Source: Bacillota bacterium (lineage in GTDB: Bacteria; Bacillota; Limnochordia; Darwinibacteriales; Darwinibacteriaceae). Taken from it: a DNA stretch of 6,521 bases. The position numbers were made by a program, and so were the translations under genes. The number at the start of each line of letters is the position of its first letter. Within the stretch, counting starts at the first letter, position 1. A model generated the notes under the pieces. It did no database searches. It saw only the letters and a program-made list of their open reading frames with translations, and was not told where the DNA came from. This document shows positions 1-6,521 of the stretch, piece after piece. The DNA lies in contig JAAZLY010000032.1 of assembly GCA_012799115.1 (NCBI GenBank), positions 1-6,521 of the forward strand. The letters are read 5' to 3'.

Positions 1-92
1 CCTTTTCTTGAAAACGGGCCTAAAAATCCGTTGAGGGCACATCGATGAAGTCTTTGGTGGTGGCTTGCGACGCCCAGTCGGGGGTTGCTGCT

Positions 93-169
93 GAGGGTTA
101 AGGATGGAGGGCGATCTGCAAGGGCATGCAGGCGTTGACCCTCTATCCACGGAGACCCAAGACTGTGGA
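93..169 (+). other. Two consecutive stem-loops in the 5' part of the OLE RNA
   Basis: An outer 9-pair helix joins 93-101 to 135-143 with one G-U pair. It encloses a purine-rich 5' strand and a small hairpin (116-120 with 127-131, six-base loop). Immediately 3', 146-152 pairs with 163-169 (seven pairs, one G-U) around a ten-base loop. These are drawn by eye from complementarity; no covariation was tested. Confidence 0.5.
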
Positions 170-200
170 AACATGGAGAACGTGTTTTTACGGCTTGGGA

Positions 201-283
201 TTAAACCTGCACGCGATACGCATTTGCAACCTATTCGTACATTAGTGTTGGGTGCAGTGTAGCCTGTCTTGCGTGGTGTTTGG
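201..283 (+). other. Possible central OLE RNA domain
   Basis: Bases 210-214 can pair with 271-275, and 201-206 with 278-283 (two G-U pairs). Inside, 238-243 pairs with 256-261 as a six-pair hairpin with one G-U pair. This is weaker than the end helices and alternatives exist, but it fits a multi-domain RNA. Confidence 0.3.
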
Positions 284-439
284 GGGATAGTGGTTTGCGG
301 TAATGTGCTTTTGGCCAAGGTACGTTGCTGGTCCTTGTATGGACACACCCTTGAAACCTTCACTGCAAAAGAGACTAGAGAATTGGGCTTGATGTTAAGG
401 AAAACTCCTAGACTGTTTCTCACTGAGATGGTGAAGTGG

Positions 440-479
440 GGATTACGGTGTGGTCTGAGTGGTAATCCAGCCTCGGCTG
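440..479 (+). other. Adjacent hairpins in the 3' half of the OLE RNA
   Basis: A perfect seven-pair stem (440-446 with 462-468) closes a 15-base loop. It is followed at once by the short near-palindrome at 468-479 (CAGCC, TC, GGCTG), which shares base 468, so the two compete at one position. Confidence 0.45.
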
Positions 480-492
480 TGGTGACAAGCGA

Positions 493-544
493 AGGAATCG
501 GAAAAGGGAAACCGCCAGTTACGGTGACGGACTGGAAGATTCTT
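493..544 (+). other. GNRA-capped hairpin domain of OLE RNA, candidate OapB-binding region
   Basis: An outer helix joins 493-499 to 538-544 (seven pairs, one G-U). Inside, 515-520 pairs with 530-535 (last pair G-U), then after an unpaired A at 521, 522-523 pairs with 528-529 and closes a GTGA tetraloop (524-527), a GNRA type. In B. halodurans OLE, OapB docks to a hairpin (P13) and an adjacent helix (P12.2) near the RNA's 3' end. Equating this region with them is inference from position and shape. Confidence 0.45.
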
Positions 545-615
545 GGGAAAACCTGCTGGACCTAAGCCACAATCTTTACTCATTTCATCGCCATTTACCT
601 CGGTATTATGTCTAG

Positions 616-622
616 AAAGAGG
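616..622 (+). promoter_or_regulatory. Probable ribosome-binding site of oapA
   Basis: AAAGAGG lies 13 nt before the ATG at 636, longer than the usual spacing, and just after the OLE RNA closing helix. It supports starting the protein at 636. The longer frame from 543 would run through the RNA's 3' end. Confidence 0.45.
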
Positions 623-635
623 CTCGTTCGCTCCT

Positions 636-1202
636 ATGCAGAAACGGTGGCGGAAGGTACTTACGTTAACAATCATTACATTTCTGGTGTCCTTAGCTTT
701 TAACTTGGGTAGTAACAGCGTATTGTCGTTTGTTCCATTGACATTAGGCTTGGTGTTACTACTTTTTATTATCTTAGTCGGAGTTATCTTCGATATTATT
801 GGAGTGTCAGCTACCGCGGGAGAAGAGGCCCCCTTCCATGCGATGGCATCAAATCGAATATCCGGTGCGAAACAGGCGATTTGGCTGGTACGGAACGCCG
901 ACTCTGTTTCTACATTCTGTAACGATCTTATTGGCGATGTAGCCGGAACCTTAAGTGGTGCCATCGGCGTGGCGATCATCTTCAATTTGCGGGACCTTTC
1001 TGCAGGACTTGGGGAGACACTAGCCAATACATTCATGGTAGCATTAATTGCTGCACTTACAGTGGGTGGAAAGTCGATTGGTAAGAACTTCGCCATATCC
1101 AATTCCACTACGATTTTGATCCTCGTTGGGCGAATGTTGCACTCGATGGAACGATTTGGCGTACAAATTGGCTCTAATGGGGGAAAAAACAAGAAGAGGT
1201 AA
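636..1202 (+). CDS. oapA: OLE-associated membrane protein OapA
   Basis: A 188-residue membrane protein resembling OapA, the protein that tethers OLE RNA to the cell membrane; relatives are sometimes labelled as CorB-like or hypothetical. Seen in the sequence: a basic N-terminus (KRWRK, residues 3-7); hydrophobic segments at about 8-23, 33-57, 100-118 and 130-145; a strongly patterned loop after segment two (GVSATAGEEAPFHAMAS, residues 56-72); a DxxxD motif at D97-D101 (NDLIGD); and a basic C-terminus (GGKNKKR). In B. halodurans the protein binds OLE RNA, reportedly as a dimer, and its DxxxD motif matters for function. The start at 636 is chosen because the open frame back to 543 overlaps the RNA and has a non-conserved-looking, proline-rich leader. 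The gene is 45 nt after the RNA's closing helix and 5 nt before dxs. Name assigned by pattern and context, not by database search. Confidence 0.82.
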   Translation: MQKRWRKVLTLTIITFLVSLAFNLGSNSVLSFVPLTLGLVLLLFIILVGVIFDIIGVSATAGEEAPFHAMASNRISGAKQAIWLVRNADSVSTFCNDLIGDVAGTLSGAIGVAIIFNLRDLSAGLGETLANTFMVALIAALTVGGKSIGKNFAISNSTTILILVGRMLHSMERFGVQIGSNGGKNKKR

Positions 1203-1207
1203 ATTGA

Positions 1208-3091
1208 ATGGCTAGTACATGGCTTGAACGTGTGAACTCACCAGAGGACATTAAGAGACTCGATGTAGAGAGTCTACAGCTCTTAGCTGAAGAGATACGT
1301 TCCCACATAATTTCTACGGTGGAAAAAACCGGTGGTCATCTTGGGGCGAATCTGGGAGTTGTGGAGTTGACCCTGGCGCTACATTCTGTGCTTTCAACTC
1401 CGAAGGACAAGATCATCTGGGACGTGGGTCACCAGTGCTACCCACACAAACTTATTACGGGTCGCAAGGAGCAGTTCCATACGCTTCGTCAATGGCAAGG
1501 GATCTCCGGTTTCCCATCGCCTAGAGAAAGCGAGCACGACGCCTTCGGGGTAGGACATAGTTCTACCTCTATTTCCGCGGCCGCTGGTATGGCCATAGCC
1601 CGTGACCTAAAGGGTGAGGACTACAAGGTTGTGGCGGTGATCGGTGATGGAGCCCTTACGGGGGGCATGGCCTTTGAGGCACTTTGTCACATTGGCTCTT
1701 TAGGAAAGGACATTATTGTTATTCTCAACGACAATGCCATGTCGATCACGAATAATGTTGGTGCACTGAGTGACTACCTTGGACGCATTCGTTCGGACAG
1801 CACACTATACAGGGCCCGGGCCGATTTTTCAGCATTTTTACGCAAGGTTCCCCTTGTGGGTAAACCCCTAGCGCAAGTGGCTCATAAGTGCAAGGTGGCC
1901 TTGAAGAACATGTTACCTGGTCAGCTCTTTGAGGATCTAGGTTTTGCTTATCTGGGACCATTTGATGGACACAATATTCCACGCCTGCAAAGGGCGATCA
2001 AGTCTGGAATTCAGCGGGGCGGTCCTGTGCTACTCCATGTGTATACCCAAAAGGGGCGGGGACATCGTTTGGCAGAGGAAAATCCCCAGCGTTACCACGG
2101 TGTGGGCCCCATCAAGGTAGTAGGTAGTGAGCGGCAAGGGATGTCCTATAGTGAGGTGTTTGGTAAGACTCTGGAAGAACTTGCCGAGAACGACCAAAGG
2201 ATTGTGGCGATCACAGCTGCCATGGCCGACGGAACGGGATTGGGGGATTTTGCCAAACGGTTTCCAGAACGTCTATTTGATGTAGGGATTGCTGAACAGC
2301 ACGCGCTGACTCTTGCTGGAGGTATGGCCAAAGAGGGACTGCGTCCTGTTGTGGCCATTTACTCCACATTCTTGCAGCGGGGCTATGACCAGATCATTCA
2401 CGATCTTGCTCTGCAAGAGTTACCCGTTGTAATCGGCGTCGACAGAGCCGGTGTCGTGGGAGATGATGGTCCAACGCATCATGGAGTCTTTGATATTAGT
2501 TCCCTACGTACGGTGCCTAACATGACGCTTCTAGCCCCTTCCTCAGGGAGCGAGCTTGCGGCCATGTTAGACTGGGCGATCAAGCAAACAGGTCCCGTGG
2601 CCATCCGCTATCCTCGTGGGGATGCGGGTACCAGCAGGGTTGAACTGACCTTTGATCCTGAGCTACCCATTCCAGCAGCCACTCTCAAGAACGGTCACGA
2701 TGTAGTCATTTTCGCTGTAGGTCCCATGGTAGATATAGCTATGGAAGCAGCGCGTGTTCTTGAACCAGAATGCAGTTGCGGTGTGGTGAATGTGCGATCA
2801 CTCAAACCTCTAGACAGTTCGTTGTGGCGTCTGGCGCAGGGCAAGAAAGCCATTGTCACCCTAGAGGATCATGTTATAGCTGGAGGTTTCGGAAGTAGCA
2901 TCCTCGAGCTCTTGCGGCACGAGACTGATCTGAAGGTCGAGTGTATCGGCTATCCTGACACCTTCATTCCTCAAGGAAGCATCAGTCGCCTGCATGAAGA
3001 ACATGGTTTGGACGTCAATCATGTAGTGATGACGATCCGAAGGTTACTAGCAGGGCGCTCGTTACGAGCTGTGGCCAGAAAGGATCTATAG
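1208..3091 (+). CDS. dxs: 1-deoxy-D-xylulose-5-phosphate synthase
   Basis: Cytosolic thiamine-diphosphate enzyme that condenses pyruvate and glyceraldehyde 3-phosphate into 1-deoxyxylulose 5-phosphate, the entry step of the MEP isoprenoid pathway and a precursor for thiamine and pyridoxal. The 627 residues match the family's usual length. Visible landmarks are GGHLGANLG with H44, DVGHQCYPHK (H75 and H80), the thiamine-diphosphate motif from GDG (147-149) to NDN (174-176), GIAEQHA with catalytic-type E363, DRAGVVGDDGPTHHG (412-426), and the C-terminal transketolase-like domain with RYPRGDAG and LEDHVIAGGFGS. The ATG is 8 nt after AGAAGAGG (1192-1199), which lies inside the end of oapA, suggesting translational coupling. 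The cysteine in GHQCYPH replaces the more usual alanine or serine; otherwise it looks intact. Confidence 0.97.
   Translation: MASTWLERVNSPEDIKRLDVESLQLLAEEIRSHIISTVEKTGGHLGANLGVVELTLALHSVLSTPKDKIIWDVGHQCYPHKLITGRKEQFHTLRQWQGISGFPSPRESEHDAFGVGHSSTSISAAAGMAIARDLKGEDYKVVAVIGDGALTGGMAFEALCHIGSLGKDIIVILNDNAMSITNNVGALSDYLGRIRSDSTLYRARADFSAFLRKVPLVGKPLAQVAHKCKVALKNMLPGQLFEDLGFAYLGPFDGHNIPRLQRAIKSGIQRGGPVLLHVYTQKGRGHRLAEENPQRYHGVGPIKVVGSERQGMSYSEVFGKTLEELAENDQRIVAITAAMADGTGLGDFAKRFPERLFDVGIAEQHALTLAGGMAKEGLRPVVAIYSTFLQRGYDQIIHDLALQELPVVIGVDRAGVVGDDGPTHHGVFDISSLRTVPNMTLLAPSSGSELAAMLDWAIKQTGPVAIRYPRGDAGTSRVELTFDPELPIPAATLKNGHDVVIFAVGPMVDIAMEAARVLEPECSCGVVNVRSLKPLDSSLWRLAQGKKAIVTLEDHVIAGGFGSSILELLRHETDLKVECIGYPDTFIPQGSISRLHEEHGLDVNHVVMTIRRLLAGRSLRAVARKDL
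3079..3084 (+). promoter_or_regulatory. Ribosome-binding site that bears on the tlyA start
   Basis: AAAGGA, within the end of dxs, is 9 nt before the TTG at 3094 and 15 nt before the ATG at 3100. Spacing favours TTG, codon preference favours ATG; the choice changes the protein by only two residues. Confidence 0.5.
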
Positions 3092-3093
3092 TT

Positions 3094-3894
3094 TTGGCTA
3101 TGATAAGGCTCGATAGATTATTAGTAGCTCGAGGTCTTGTCTCATCAAGGCAAAGGGCTAAGGAGTTAATCGAGGAGGGACAAGTTTTAGTCAACGGAAA
3201 AACGAGCACGAAGGCAAGTGCTCCTATTCCAGGTGATGCTGTAATTGAGGTCGTAGGTAGTGTTTTGCACTATCCGAGCAGAGCGGGGCTAAAACTTGAG
3301 AAGGCGCTAAACGTATTTGATATCGATGTTGAAGGGCGCGTTGCTCTAGATGTGGGAGCATCGACTGGAGGTTTTACCAGCTGTCTCCTGCAGGCAGGGG
3401 CCGAGCTAGTGATTGCAGTAGATGTGGGTCAAAACCAATTGGTCGAGGAGCTTCGGGGGGATCCCCGAGTTGTGGTACTAGAGAAGACCAACATTCGGGA
3501 CGTAACGTTGAGTCAATTGCCTCGTCCGGTTGATTTGGCTACAATAGACGTGTCCTTTATATCTCTAACAAAAGTGTTACCGACGGTGCAGTCTTTACTT
3601 ACTCCACAAGGTCAGGTTGTTGCCTTAATCAAACCTCAGTTTGAAACGGAGGGTGCCGGTCTTAACAAACATGGAGTGATCCAGGACCAGCGGGTGCACA
3701 TGACCTATCTTCCTCCTTTGATTTGTCAATTACAGGGAACGGGCCTTGGTCTAGTGGGTTTTGATTACTCTCCGATCAGTGGTGCAACAGGGAATATTGA
3801 ATACCTGGCCCATTTTGGTCTAGACTCCCCAGCGCGTGATGCAGGAGAGTTGGTTCTCGGTGTCATTGAGGAGGCCTGGAGCCAGTTGCGCTAG
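3094..3894 (+). CDS. tlyA: TlyA-family rRNA (cytidine-2'-O)-methyltransferase
   Basis: Predicted S-adenosylmethionine-dependent 2'-O-methyltransferase of the TlyA/YqxC family (hemolysin A-like in old annotations), which methylates cytidines in ribosomal RNA. Seen: an N-terminal S4 RNA-binding domain (about residues 4-60, RLDRLLVARGLVSSRQRA... EGQVLVNG) and a Rossmann methyltransferase domain with the SAM loop ALDVGASTGGFTSCLLQAGA (84-103), VDVGQNQ, TIDVSFISL and ALIKPQFE. The K-D-K-E catalytic tetrad is readable as K67, D152, K180 and E236. At 266 residues (264 if started at ATG 3100) it is normal for the family. It begins 2 nt after the dxs stop, so translation probably depends on readthrough from dxs. 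Whether it modifies 16S only or both 16S and 23S rRNA cannot be told from this sequence. Confidence 0.93.
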   Translation: MAMIRLDRLLVARGLVSSRQRAKELIEEGQVLVNGKTSTKASAPIPGDAVIEVVGSVLHYPSRAGLKLEKALNVFDIDVEGRVALDVGASTGGFTSCLLQAGAELVIAVDVGQNQLVEELRGDPRVVVLEKTNIRDVTLSQLPRPVDLATIDVSFISLTKVLPTVQSLLTPQGQVVALIKPQFETEGAGLNKHGVIQDQRVHMTYLPPLICQLQGTGLGLVGFDYSPISGATGNIEYLAHFGLDSPARDAGELVLGVIEEAWSQLR

Positions 3895-3908
3895 AAAGGA
3901 AGGGTATT

Positions 3909-4748
3909 ATGGATATTGGTATCGTACCACATACGGGCAAGACCATTGCCATGAACCTTGCGAAGGAGTTGGTTAGCTTTCTCCATGAGCGAGGTGTAGG
4001 CTGCAATATGATTACCCACCCTTCCTTAACCAATCTCGCTGGTCTCGATCTCGTCATTGTTCTAGGTGGCGACGGGACTCTGCTCAACGCAGCAAGGCTT
4101 ACGAGTCAGGTTCAGGTACCTGTTTTTGGAGTAAACGTTGGCCATCTCGGTTTCTTGACCGAAGTAGAGACAGATGGTCTTTTTCCCGCTGTGGAAAAGT
4201 TCTTTGCCGGGGACTACAACATTGAGGAACGAATGCTGATCACCGCCTCGGTTATCCGAAATGGTGTGGAGACAGCACGCTATGTGGCTCTCAACGATTT
4301 TGTGGTTACACGCGGTACATTCGCCCGGATTATTGATGTAAGCATCTTTGTGGGTGACCAGCATGTGACGGACTACTCAGCCGATGGGGTTATCGTTGCG
4401 ACGTCTACTGGGTCGACCGCGTACTCTTTGAGTGCGGGAGGACCGATCATTGAACCCAGTTTGGAGTGTGTCTGCATTACCCCCATTTGTGCCCATTCTC
4501 TCGCTGCCCGTTCCGTGGTAGCCAGCGCAGATGCCAAGATTACTGTACACCTCAATAGCGTCAGCGAAGAAGTAATGTTCACCATCGATGGTCAACATGG
4601 CTTTCCTCTCCGAACCGGGGATAGTGTGAGGATACAGAGAGCTGAGAAACCTGCTCTGTTTGTGAAGTTGAGTGGTCGCGGTTTTTTTCAAGTATTACAT
4701 AGTAGGCTGAAAATGCCTCAGAGTTGGGGTGGCAATCATGAAGAGTAG
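3909..4748 (+). CDS. nadK: NAD kinase (ATP-dependent NAD phosphorylation)
   Basis: Cytosolic NAD kinase, making NADP from NAD. The 279 residues are typical. Landmarks: the VLGGDGTLL motif (51-59, with the catalytic-type D55), VNVGHLGFLTE (76-86), ALNDFVV (N129, D130), and the nucleotide-binding stretch from TDYSADGVIVATSTGS to YSLSAGGPI (154-180). The usual ATPTGSTAY is ATSTGSTAY here, a small change. The ATG is preceded by an AGGAAGGG-rich Shine-Dalgarno (3897-3904), with 14 nt between the tlyA stop and this start. Its 3' end overlaps argR by 11 nt. NADPH supply is the link to the dxs (MEP) pathway, whose later steps use NADPH; this is a general metabolic link, not shown by the sequence. Confidence 0.96.
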   Translation: MDIGIVPHTGKTIAMNLAKELVSFLHERGVGCNMITHPSLTNLAGLDLVIVLGGDGTLLNAARLTSQVQVPVFGVNVGHLGFLTEVETDGLFPAVEKFFAGDYNIEERMLITASVIRNGVETARYVALNDFVVTRGTFARIIDVSIFVGDQHVTDYSADGVIVATSTGSTAYSLSAGGPIIEPSLECVCITPICAHSLAARSVVASADAKITVHLNSVSEEVMFTIDGQHGFPLRTGDSVRIQRAEKPALFVKLSGRGFFQVLHSRLKMPQSWGGNHEE

Positions 4749-5217
4749 ACGGCAGAAAAAGATTCTGCAAATCGTAGCCGATCACGATGTGGAGACGCAA
4801 GAAGAGTTAATGGAGATCTTGCACGAGCAGGGGCATCGCGTGACCCAGGCTACGATTTCCCGGGATATGAAAGAGTTACGTCTCCTGAAGGTACCCAATG
4901 GTCGGGGCGGGTCGAAGTATGCTATTCAGGCCAATGTTACGCGGGGAGATCTGGTTCGCCGGGCAAGGCGGATCTTCGAGGATTATGTGTGTAGCATTGA
5001 TTTCAGCGGACCTTTAATCATGCTTAAGACCTATCCGGGGGGTGCCCATGCGGTGGCTGCCGTCATTGACGAGTTGGATTGGCCAGAGATGATTGGCAGT
5101 ATAGCAGGGGATGACTCCATCCTGATTCTGACCCATACCGAGTACCCCAAAACAGAGAAACCCACTGGTTCTACAGCAATCTTGTTGGATCGACTGCAGG
5201 ATTTGATGAAGGAGTGA
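4738..5217 (+). CDS. argR: Arginine repressor ArgR (AhrC)
   Basis: Arginine-responsive transcription factor that, with arginine as corepressor, forms hexamers and represses arginine biosynthesis genes while activating catabolic ones. At 159 residues (usual about 150) it has an N-terminal winged helix-turn-helix (1-70; VTQATISRDMKELRLLK is the recognition region with the SRD signature) and a C-terminal arginine-binding oligomerisation domain (YPGGAHAVAAVIDELDW, then GSIAGDDS; D125 and D126 are the expected arginine contacts). The ATG at 4738 is preferred over an in-frame GTG at 4729 because its N-terminus matches the family (MKSRRQKKIL) and a G-rich region at 4724-4732 precedes it. It overlaps nadK by 11 nt, consistent with coupled translation. 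No ArgR operator was recognised in the window. Confidence 0.95.
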   Translation: MKSRRQKKILQIVADHDVETQEELMEILHEQGHRVTQATISRDMKELRLLKVPNGRGGSKYAIQANVTRGDLVRRARRIFEDYVCSIDFSGPLIMLKTYPGGAHAVAAVIDELDWPEMIGSIAGDDSILILTHTEYPKTEKPTGSTAILLDRLQDLMKE

Positions 5218-5221
5218 GCCC

Positions 5222-6521
5222 GTGCTAAAAGAATTGCAGATTCGAAATTTCGCTCTAATCGAAGAGCTAGAATTGTCGTTCTATTCTGGATTTAGCGTCT
5301 TGAGTGGAGAGACTGGGGCGGGAAAATCCATCATCATCGATGCCCTTGGTCTACTCCTTGGGGCTAGAGCTTCGGCGGAGATGATCCGTACCGGTGCCGA
5401 GAGCACTCGTATCTCGGGGAGTTTTTCGCATAACTCCGGCTCCAAACGCCTTATGAGTGAGTGGGGACTGCCGGAAGACGAAGATTTGATCATTACCAGA
5501 GAGATTAATGCAAGTGGACGCAACAAATGTTGGATTAACGGAGGATTGGCGACGGTAGGTCAGCTCGAGCAGCTTGGCTCTTGCCTGGTGGATATCGTAG
5601 GCCAGCATGACAGCCAAAGTCTGCTTAATCCTCAAGGGCATGCTGCTCTCTTGGATCTGTTTGGTGGTCCAACACATTTGGCCATACTGAAACGCGTCAA
5701 TGAGCTGGCGACAGAATGGTCGCGTATACGTACGGAGCTGAATCGCCTGCAAAGTGATGAGCGAGAACGAAATCGACGTATAGACCTTGTGACGTTCCAG
5801 GTGGAAGAGATTTCTGCAGCAAACCTCCAACCTGGTGAGGATGAGCAACTAGAGACGGAGCGTTCCAGGTTGGCCAATCTGGATCGAATTCGGCAAGCGC
5901 TACATTTTGCCTTAGATGTCCTAGGCGAAGACTACGATGAGCGAGAGTCTCTCCTGCACAGCCTGTCACAGGTGGAGGCAGAGCTGAGGCGGGCTTCAAC
6001 CCTTGATTTTTCATTGCAGCCTCTAGTCCAGCGTTATACTGGTCTTTCCCTAGAACTCCAAGATGTCTATGGGGAGTTACGTGAATACCTGGATCAGTTG
6101 CCTGGGGATCCTGGACGTCTCAACGAGATCGAAGCGCGTCTTGATTTGATTGATGGGCTGAAAAGGAAGTATGGAAGCACTGTTGAAGAGATTTTGGCCT
6201 ATCTCAAAGGAGCGGAGGAAGAGTTAAGCAGGCTGGAAAACGCCACTGTTAGGGCAGATGGGCTGGAACGACAAAGTCAACTCCTCCAGGAACAGTGGTT
6301 GAGGGAAGCCGCGCAGTTGACCGAAAGTAGAAAAAAGGTGAGCTTGCGCCTGGAAAAGCAGATCGAAGATGAGCTTGCAGATTTGTCCATGGGCAATACT
6401 AGGTTCAAAGTCGATTTCGTACCGAAAACGACAGATACGCCTGGACAGGGGGGTCAAGAGGATCTGGAGTTTATGATGGCGCCAAACGTTGGTGAGAGTC
6501 TAAAGCCACTCGCGAAAATCG
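5222..6521 (+). CDS. recN: DNA repair ATPase RecN (3' end outside the window)
   Basis: SMC-like ATPase that acts early in double-strand break repair, binding DNA ends and helping RecA-dependent recombination. It starts at GTG 5222, 7 nt after AAGGAG (5209-5214), only 4 nt after the argR stop. The 433 codons present contain the Walker A motif GETGAGKS (29-36), a Q-loop region DIVGQHDSQSLL (124-135), and then a long charged, leucine-rich stretch (about 150-380) typical of the RecN coiled-coil arm. The last residues, ending PLAKI, are where the family continues into the ABC signature (SGGE) and Walker B. Those lie outside, so about a quarter of a typical 550-570-residue protein is missing because of the window edge, not because of damage. 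Confidence 0.96.
   Translation, partial: MLKELQIRNFALIEELELSFYSGFSVLSGETGAGKSIIIDALGLLLGARASAEMIRTGAESTRISGSFSHNSGSKRLMSEWGLPEDEDLIITREINASGRNKCWINGGLATVGQLEQLGSCLVDIVGQHDSQSLLNPQGHAALLDLFGGPTHLAILKRVNELATEWSRIRTELNRLQSDERERNRRIDLVTFQVEEISAANLQPGEDEQLETERSRLANLDRIRQALHFALDVLGEDYDERESLLHSLSQVEAELRRASTLDFSLQPLVQRYTGLSLELQDVYGELREYLDQLPGDPGRLNEIEARLDLIDGLKRKYGSTVEEILAYLKGAEEELSRLENATVRADGLERQSQLLQEQWLREAAQLTESRKKVSLRLEKQIEDELADLSMGNTRFKVDFVPKTTDTPGQGGQEDLEFMMAPNVGESLKPLAKI

Larger units (their letters stand above)
8..605 (+). ncRNA. ole: OLE RNA (ornate, large, extremophilic noncoding RNA)
   Basis: This is a roughly 600-nt structured RNA lying directly upstream of an oapA-like gene in the dxs operon, the location known for OLE RNA in Bacillota. 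Seen directly: no convincing coding sequence; a 9-pair long-range helix (43-51 with 582-590, one G-U pair); an inner 8-pair helix (60-67 with 563-570, one G-U pair); further in-register pairing (74-78 with 555-559, 83-86 with 550-553); and local hairpins at 13-32, 93-143, 146-169, 440-468 and 515-535. Known for the class: about 600 nt, associates with membranes through OapA and with the KOW protein OapB, and is needed for normal response to short-chain alcohols, cold and high Mg2+. The family name is inferred from size, architecture and neighbour, not from an alignment. Ends are approximate: the 3' end follows the closing helix, and the 5' end could lie a little outside the window. No promoter was recognised, so the RNA may be processed from an operon transcript. 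Confidence 0.87.

Noticed and set aside
146..169. A GGAGACC string resembling part of the cobalamin riboswitch
   Set aside because: The other conserved B12 riboswitch blocks are absent upstream, and the string forms part of a hairpin in the OLE RNA.
169..189. A possible intrinsic terminator (weak stem followed by five T)
   Set aside because: The stem is AT-rich with G-U pairs, and it competes with the better stem at 146-169. It lies inside the large RNA, whose end helices require readthrough.
104..262. A 52-codon ATG frame on the + strand, in the same frame as 269-565 with a stop between
   Set aside because: Considered as a small gene or a broken longer gene. Its bases are used in the 93-143 and 146-169 stems, and the product resembles no family I know.
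1..561. An uninterrupted minus-strand frame running off the left edge (about 187 codons)
   Set aside because: The translation is rich in Pro, Ser, Thr and Cys with no motif. It reflects the C-rich complement of the OLE RNA rather than a gene.
269..565. A 98-codon open frame on the + strand starting at TTG
   Set aside because: It lies wholly within the structured RNA, has no ribosome-binding site and no recognisable domain. The G-rich RNA sequence is poor in stops, so such frames are expected.
543..635. An upstream extension of oapA by 31 codons
   Set aside because: It overlaps the RNA closing helices, and the ATG at 636 gives the normal short basic N-terminus followed by a membrane segment.
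443..1192. A 249-codon minus-strand open frame antisense to oapA
   Set aside because: It covers most of oapA and the OLE 3' end, its product has no recognisable domain, and the sense protein has clear membrane and motif features.

Overview
The window looks like a chromosomal segment of an anaerobic, probably spore-forming Bacillota (Clostridia or a related deep lineage). The inference rests on gene order, mid-range GC and Shine-Dalgarno usage; no species can be named. All genes lie on the + strand, very tightly packed. The order is OLE RNA - oapA - dxs - tlyA - nadK - argR - recN, the classic Bacillota 'xseAB-ispA-dxs-tlyA-nadK-argR-recN' neighbourhood with the OLE module inserted in front of dxs.

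Bases 1 to about 605 hold no convincing protein gene. They fold into a large structured RNA. Two long-range helices (43-51 with 582-590, and 60-67 with 563-570) bring its two ends together. Inside are several local hairpins, including one capped by a GNRA tetraloop (515-535). The next gene (636-1202) is a small membrane protein with a DxxxD motif, matching OapA, the OLE-associated protein. Together these identify the RNA as OLE (Ornate, Large, Extremophilic), one of the largest and most intricate bacterial noncoding RNAs. It forms a membrane ribonucleoprotein complex that affects tolerance of short-chain alcohols, cold and Mg2+ stress in Bacillus halodurans.

From 1208 onward come housekeeping genes: 1-deoxyxylulose-5-phosphate synthase (first step of the MEP isoprenoid pathway), a TlyA-type rRNA 2'-O-methyltransferase, NAD kinase, the arginine repressor ArgR, and the first 433 codons of the DNA-repair ATPase RecN, which runs off the right edge. 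Gaps are 0-33 nt, nadK and argR overlap by 11 nt, and the dxs ribosome-binding site lies inside the oapA 3' end. I see no terminator between genes, so cotranscription and translational coupling are likely.
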